DNA of 6,887 nt, from contig RPPD01000122.1 in the NCBI GenBank assembly GCA_003818675.1, forward strand, positions 1 to 6,887. The letters run 5' to 3'. Below, piece by piece: positions 5,137 through 6,887 of this stretch. Below the pieces are notes generated by a model. The model had not been told where the DNA came from and searched no databases. It saw only the letters and a list, made by a program, of their open reading frames with translations. This DNA comes from Spirochaetaceae bacterium. GTDB taxonomy: Bacteria; Spirochaetota; Spirochaetia; SZUA-6; RPPD01. The number at the start of each line of letters is the position of its first letter. Position 1 is the stretch's first letter. The translations under genes were made by a program, and so were the position numbers.

Positions 5137-6887
5137 ATGTTTATACGGGAAATAACGCAGAAAATACAATTTCTCAAGGGCATAGGTCCCAAGCTCGCCT
5201 CGATTTTTGAAAAATTGGCGGTGCTTACAGTTGCCGACCTTTTAACCCTTTACCCAAGGACATATGAGGACCGCAGACAGATTACCTCCATAAAAGATGC
5301 ACACAAGCTTGATCGCGCCCAACTGCTTGTGACTGTCGTGGCCCATGACCTGATTGGCAATACGCCCAGATCTGCGGGCAAGCATCCACACCAGACACTC
5401 AAGGTCTTTGTCCAGGATTCAAGCGGTATTGCATCGCTTTTATGTTTTGGCAGGAATTTTCTGCAGCGCGTTTTTTTACCGGGAAAGAAGCTTTTTGTTT
5501 CAGGCAGTTTTTCATATCGCTTTGGCGAAATTCAGTCATCCAACTTTGATTATGAACCCATTGAGGATGATTCAGGCAAAACAGTCCCTGCCACCGCCGT
5601 GATTCTGCCTGTATATCCCCTGACTGAAGGGCTTACCCGCAATACTGTCATTAAAGCAGTGCGCCAGGCACTCGCAAAATTCGGCAAAGACATCGATGAT
5701 GAACTCCCCGCAAACATCATGAAAAAATACCGCTTCCCTGCAAAAAAACATGCCATTGCATCTGTGCATTTTCCCAAAGAGTTTTCTGACGCACAGATGG
5801 ATTTGAAGCTGTTAAAGTACGAAGAGCTCTTCTACCTTGTTCTTATAATGCAGCGGTTGGCCAGATCACGTCGTGCAGCGGCAAAAAACCGTGCAACAAG
5901 AAAACCCTCTGCAAAAAACCTCCATAAAATCCTGGAAACACGCATGAGTTTTACCCTGACCGCTGACCAGAAACAGGCTGTTTCAGAAATCCAGCAGGAC
6001 CTCATGCGATCTGTTCCCATGACGAGGCTGCTTCAGGGCGACGTGGGTTGCGGGAAAACCCTGGTGGCTGTTTTTGCCGCACTTCTGGTAGTGGAAGCAG
6101 GCGAACAGGTTGGGCTGATGGCGCCTACAGAATTGCTTTCTCGCCAACACGCCAGGACAATCGCAGACCTCGTGGAACCTTTGGGCCTGAAAACAGCTTT
6201 CCTCTCATCAGGCATGGATGCCAGACAGAAAGAGCTTCTGCTGCGCTCTCTTGCCGCAGGAGAAATTGACATCATCGTGGGCACGCACGCGCTTTTCCAG
6301 GAGGCGGTTAAGTTTAAAAAACTCGGCCTTGTAATAATAGATGAGCAACACCGCTTTGGAGTGCGGGAAAGACAGCGGCTCATGGACAAGGGCATTCAAC
6401 CTGACCTTCTGTTGATGACAGCAACGCCCATTCCCCGAAGCCTTGCGCTCACTGTATTTGGCGATCTTTCCATAAGCACAATCAGGACAAAACCAGCTGG
6501 CAGGACCTCCGTAATAACGCATTTGACAGCAGAAGGCAATGAGGCAAAAGTCTATGATCGCGTACGGCGTGAATTGGCTGCTGGCAGACAGGCATATTTT
6601 GTCTATCCATTAATTGAGGAAACAGGGAAATCAGAACTGAAAAATGCGATTAACATGTACACGCATCTCTCCAAAGATGTGTTCCCGGATTTTACCGCAG
6701 GGCTTATTCACTCCCGCCTCGACGAGGAAGAAAAGCGGGCCACCATGGACGCCTTCATGAAACAGAAGATATCCTTCCTGGTAGCCACAAGCGTGGTTGA
6801 AGTAGGCGTTGACGCGCCAAATGCCACGGTCATGGTGGTCGAACACGCGGAACGCTTCGGGCTCTCGCAGCTCCACCAGCTGCGGGG
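5137..6887 (+). CDS. recG: RecG, ATP-dependent DNA helicase (3' end beyond window)
   Basis: RecG drives regression of stalled replication forks and branch migration of Holliday junctions. The window holds 583 complete codons of a usual 690 or so. Visible in order: an N-terminal FLKGIGPKLASIFEKL segment (12-27) with LYPRTYEDR (38-46); the OB-fold wedge domain that grips branched DNA at about 60-145 (VTVVAHDLIG to FDYEPIED); Walker A GDVGCGKT (301-308); MAPTELLSRQHA (328-339); DEQHRFGVRERQRL (402-415) with the DEQH box; MTATPIPRSLAL (427-438); and SFLVATSVVEVGVDAPNATVMVVEHAERFGLSQLHQLR (546-583). The edge cuts before the motif VI arginines. After TATPIPR the stretch STIRTKPAGR replaces the more usual D-x-L-P-PGR. 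An in-frame TGA lies 9 bases before the ATG, which therefore marks the start, although no Shine-Dalgarno is seen. Confidence 0.96.
   Translation, partial: MFIREITQKIQFLKGIGPKLASIFEKLAVLTVADLLTLYPRTYEDRRQITSIKDAHKLDRAQLLVTVVAHDLIGNTPRSAGKHPHQTLKVFVQDSSGIASLLCFGRNFLQRVFLPGKKLFVSGSFSYRFGEIQSSNFDYEPIEDDSGKTVPATAVILPVYPLTEGLTRNTVIKAVRQALAKFGKDIDDELPANIMKKYRFPAKKHAIASVHFPKEFSDAQMDLKLLKYEELFYLVLIMQRLARSRRAAAKNRATRKPSAKNLHKILETRMSFTLTADQKQAVSEIQQDLMRSVPMTRLLQGDVGCGKTLVAVFAALLVVEAGEQVGLMAPTELLSRQHARTIADLVEPLGLKTAFLSSGMDARQKELLLRSLAAGEIDIIVGTHALFQEAVKFKKLGLVIIDEQHRFGVRERQRLMDKGIQPDLLLMTATPIPRSLALTVFGDLSISTIRTKPAGRTSVITHLTAEGNEAKVYDRVRRELAAGRQAYFVYPLIEETGKSELKNAINMYTHLSKDVFPDFTAGLIHSRLDEEEKRATMDAFMKQKISFLVATSVVEVGVDAPNATVMVVEHAERFGLSQLHQLR

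Noticed and set aside
6033..6395. Minus-strand open frame inside recG
   Set aside because: It is antisense to the Walker A to DEQH region of recG, and its Ser/Arg/Pro-rich product is typical of a shadow frame.
1..6887. Defence, mobile-element or secondary-metabolism system
   Set aside because: All five genes belong to common families (PurQ, PurL, EIIA, LysM, RecG), with no transposase, integrase, repeat array or attachment site visible.

Overview
The window (about half G+C) is ordinary-looking bacterial chromosome. It holds five protein genes and three short intergenic regions. I see no rRNA, tRNA, CRISPR array, insertion sequence or phage gene. The host is a bacterium. A membrane-anchored LysM protein with an N-in, C-out layout suggests a cell envelope with peptidoglycan. 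A PurS-fused PurL of about 990 residues with a long-form PurQ, a stand-alone EIIA-like protein and a RecG with an IRT-KPAGR variant after the TATPIPR motif would fit a spirochaete or a deltaproteobacterium-like lineage. This assignment is from memory of family patterns only and is weak.

Layout. Positions 1-3673, minus strand: a purine biosynthesis operon, purL followed by purQ with a 4-base ATGA overlap; purQ runs off the left edge. Positions 3674-3795: a 122-bp divergent promoter region with back-to-back perfect TTGACA hexamers. Positions 3796-4272, plus strand: a PTS EIIA (PtsN/fructose-IIA type) protein. Positions 4273-4326: a 54-bp convergent gap without a recognisable hairpin terminator; a four-tract G-quadruplex motif lies just beyond it at 4336-4357. 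Positions 4327-5031, minus strand: a single-pass membrane protein with one LysM domain. Positions 5032-5136: a second divergent region. Positions 5137-6887, plus strand: recG, cut by the right edge just before helicase motif VI.

How the genes work together. PurL and PurQ form the FGAM synthase of step 4 of de novo purine synthesis. PurQ releases ammonia from glutamine and PurL uses it with ATP to turn FGAR into FGAM; the small PurS subunit needed by other bacteria appears here as a fused N-terminal region. The EIIA, LysM and RecG proteins have no evident link to purine synthesis or to each other, and their orientations imply separate transcription units.

I found no convincing new multi-gene system. 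The best second-look items are the G-quadruplex motif at the convergent 3' ends, the consensus promoter whose -10 abuts the EIIA ribosome binding site, and the absence of Shine-Dalgarno sequences for three of the five genes.
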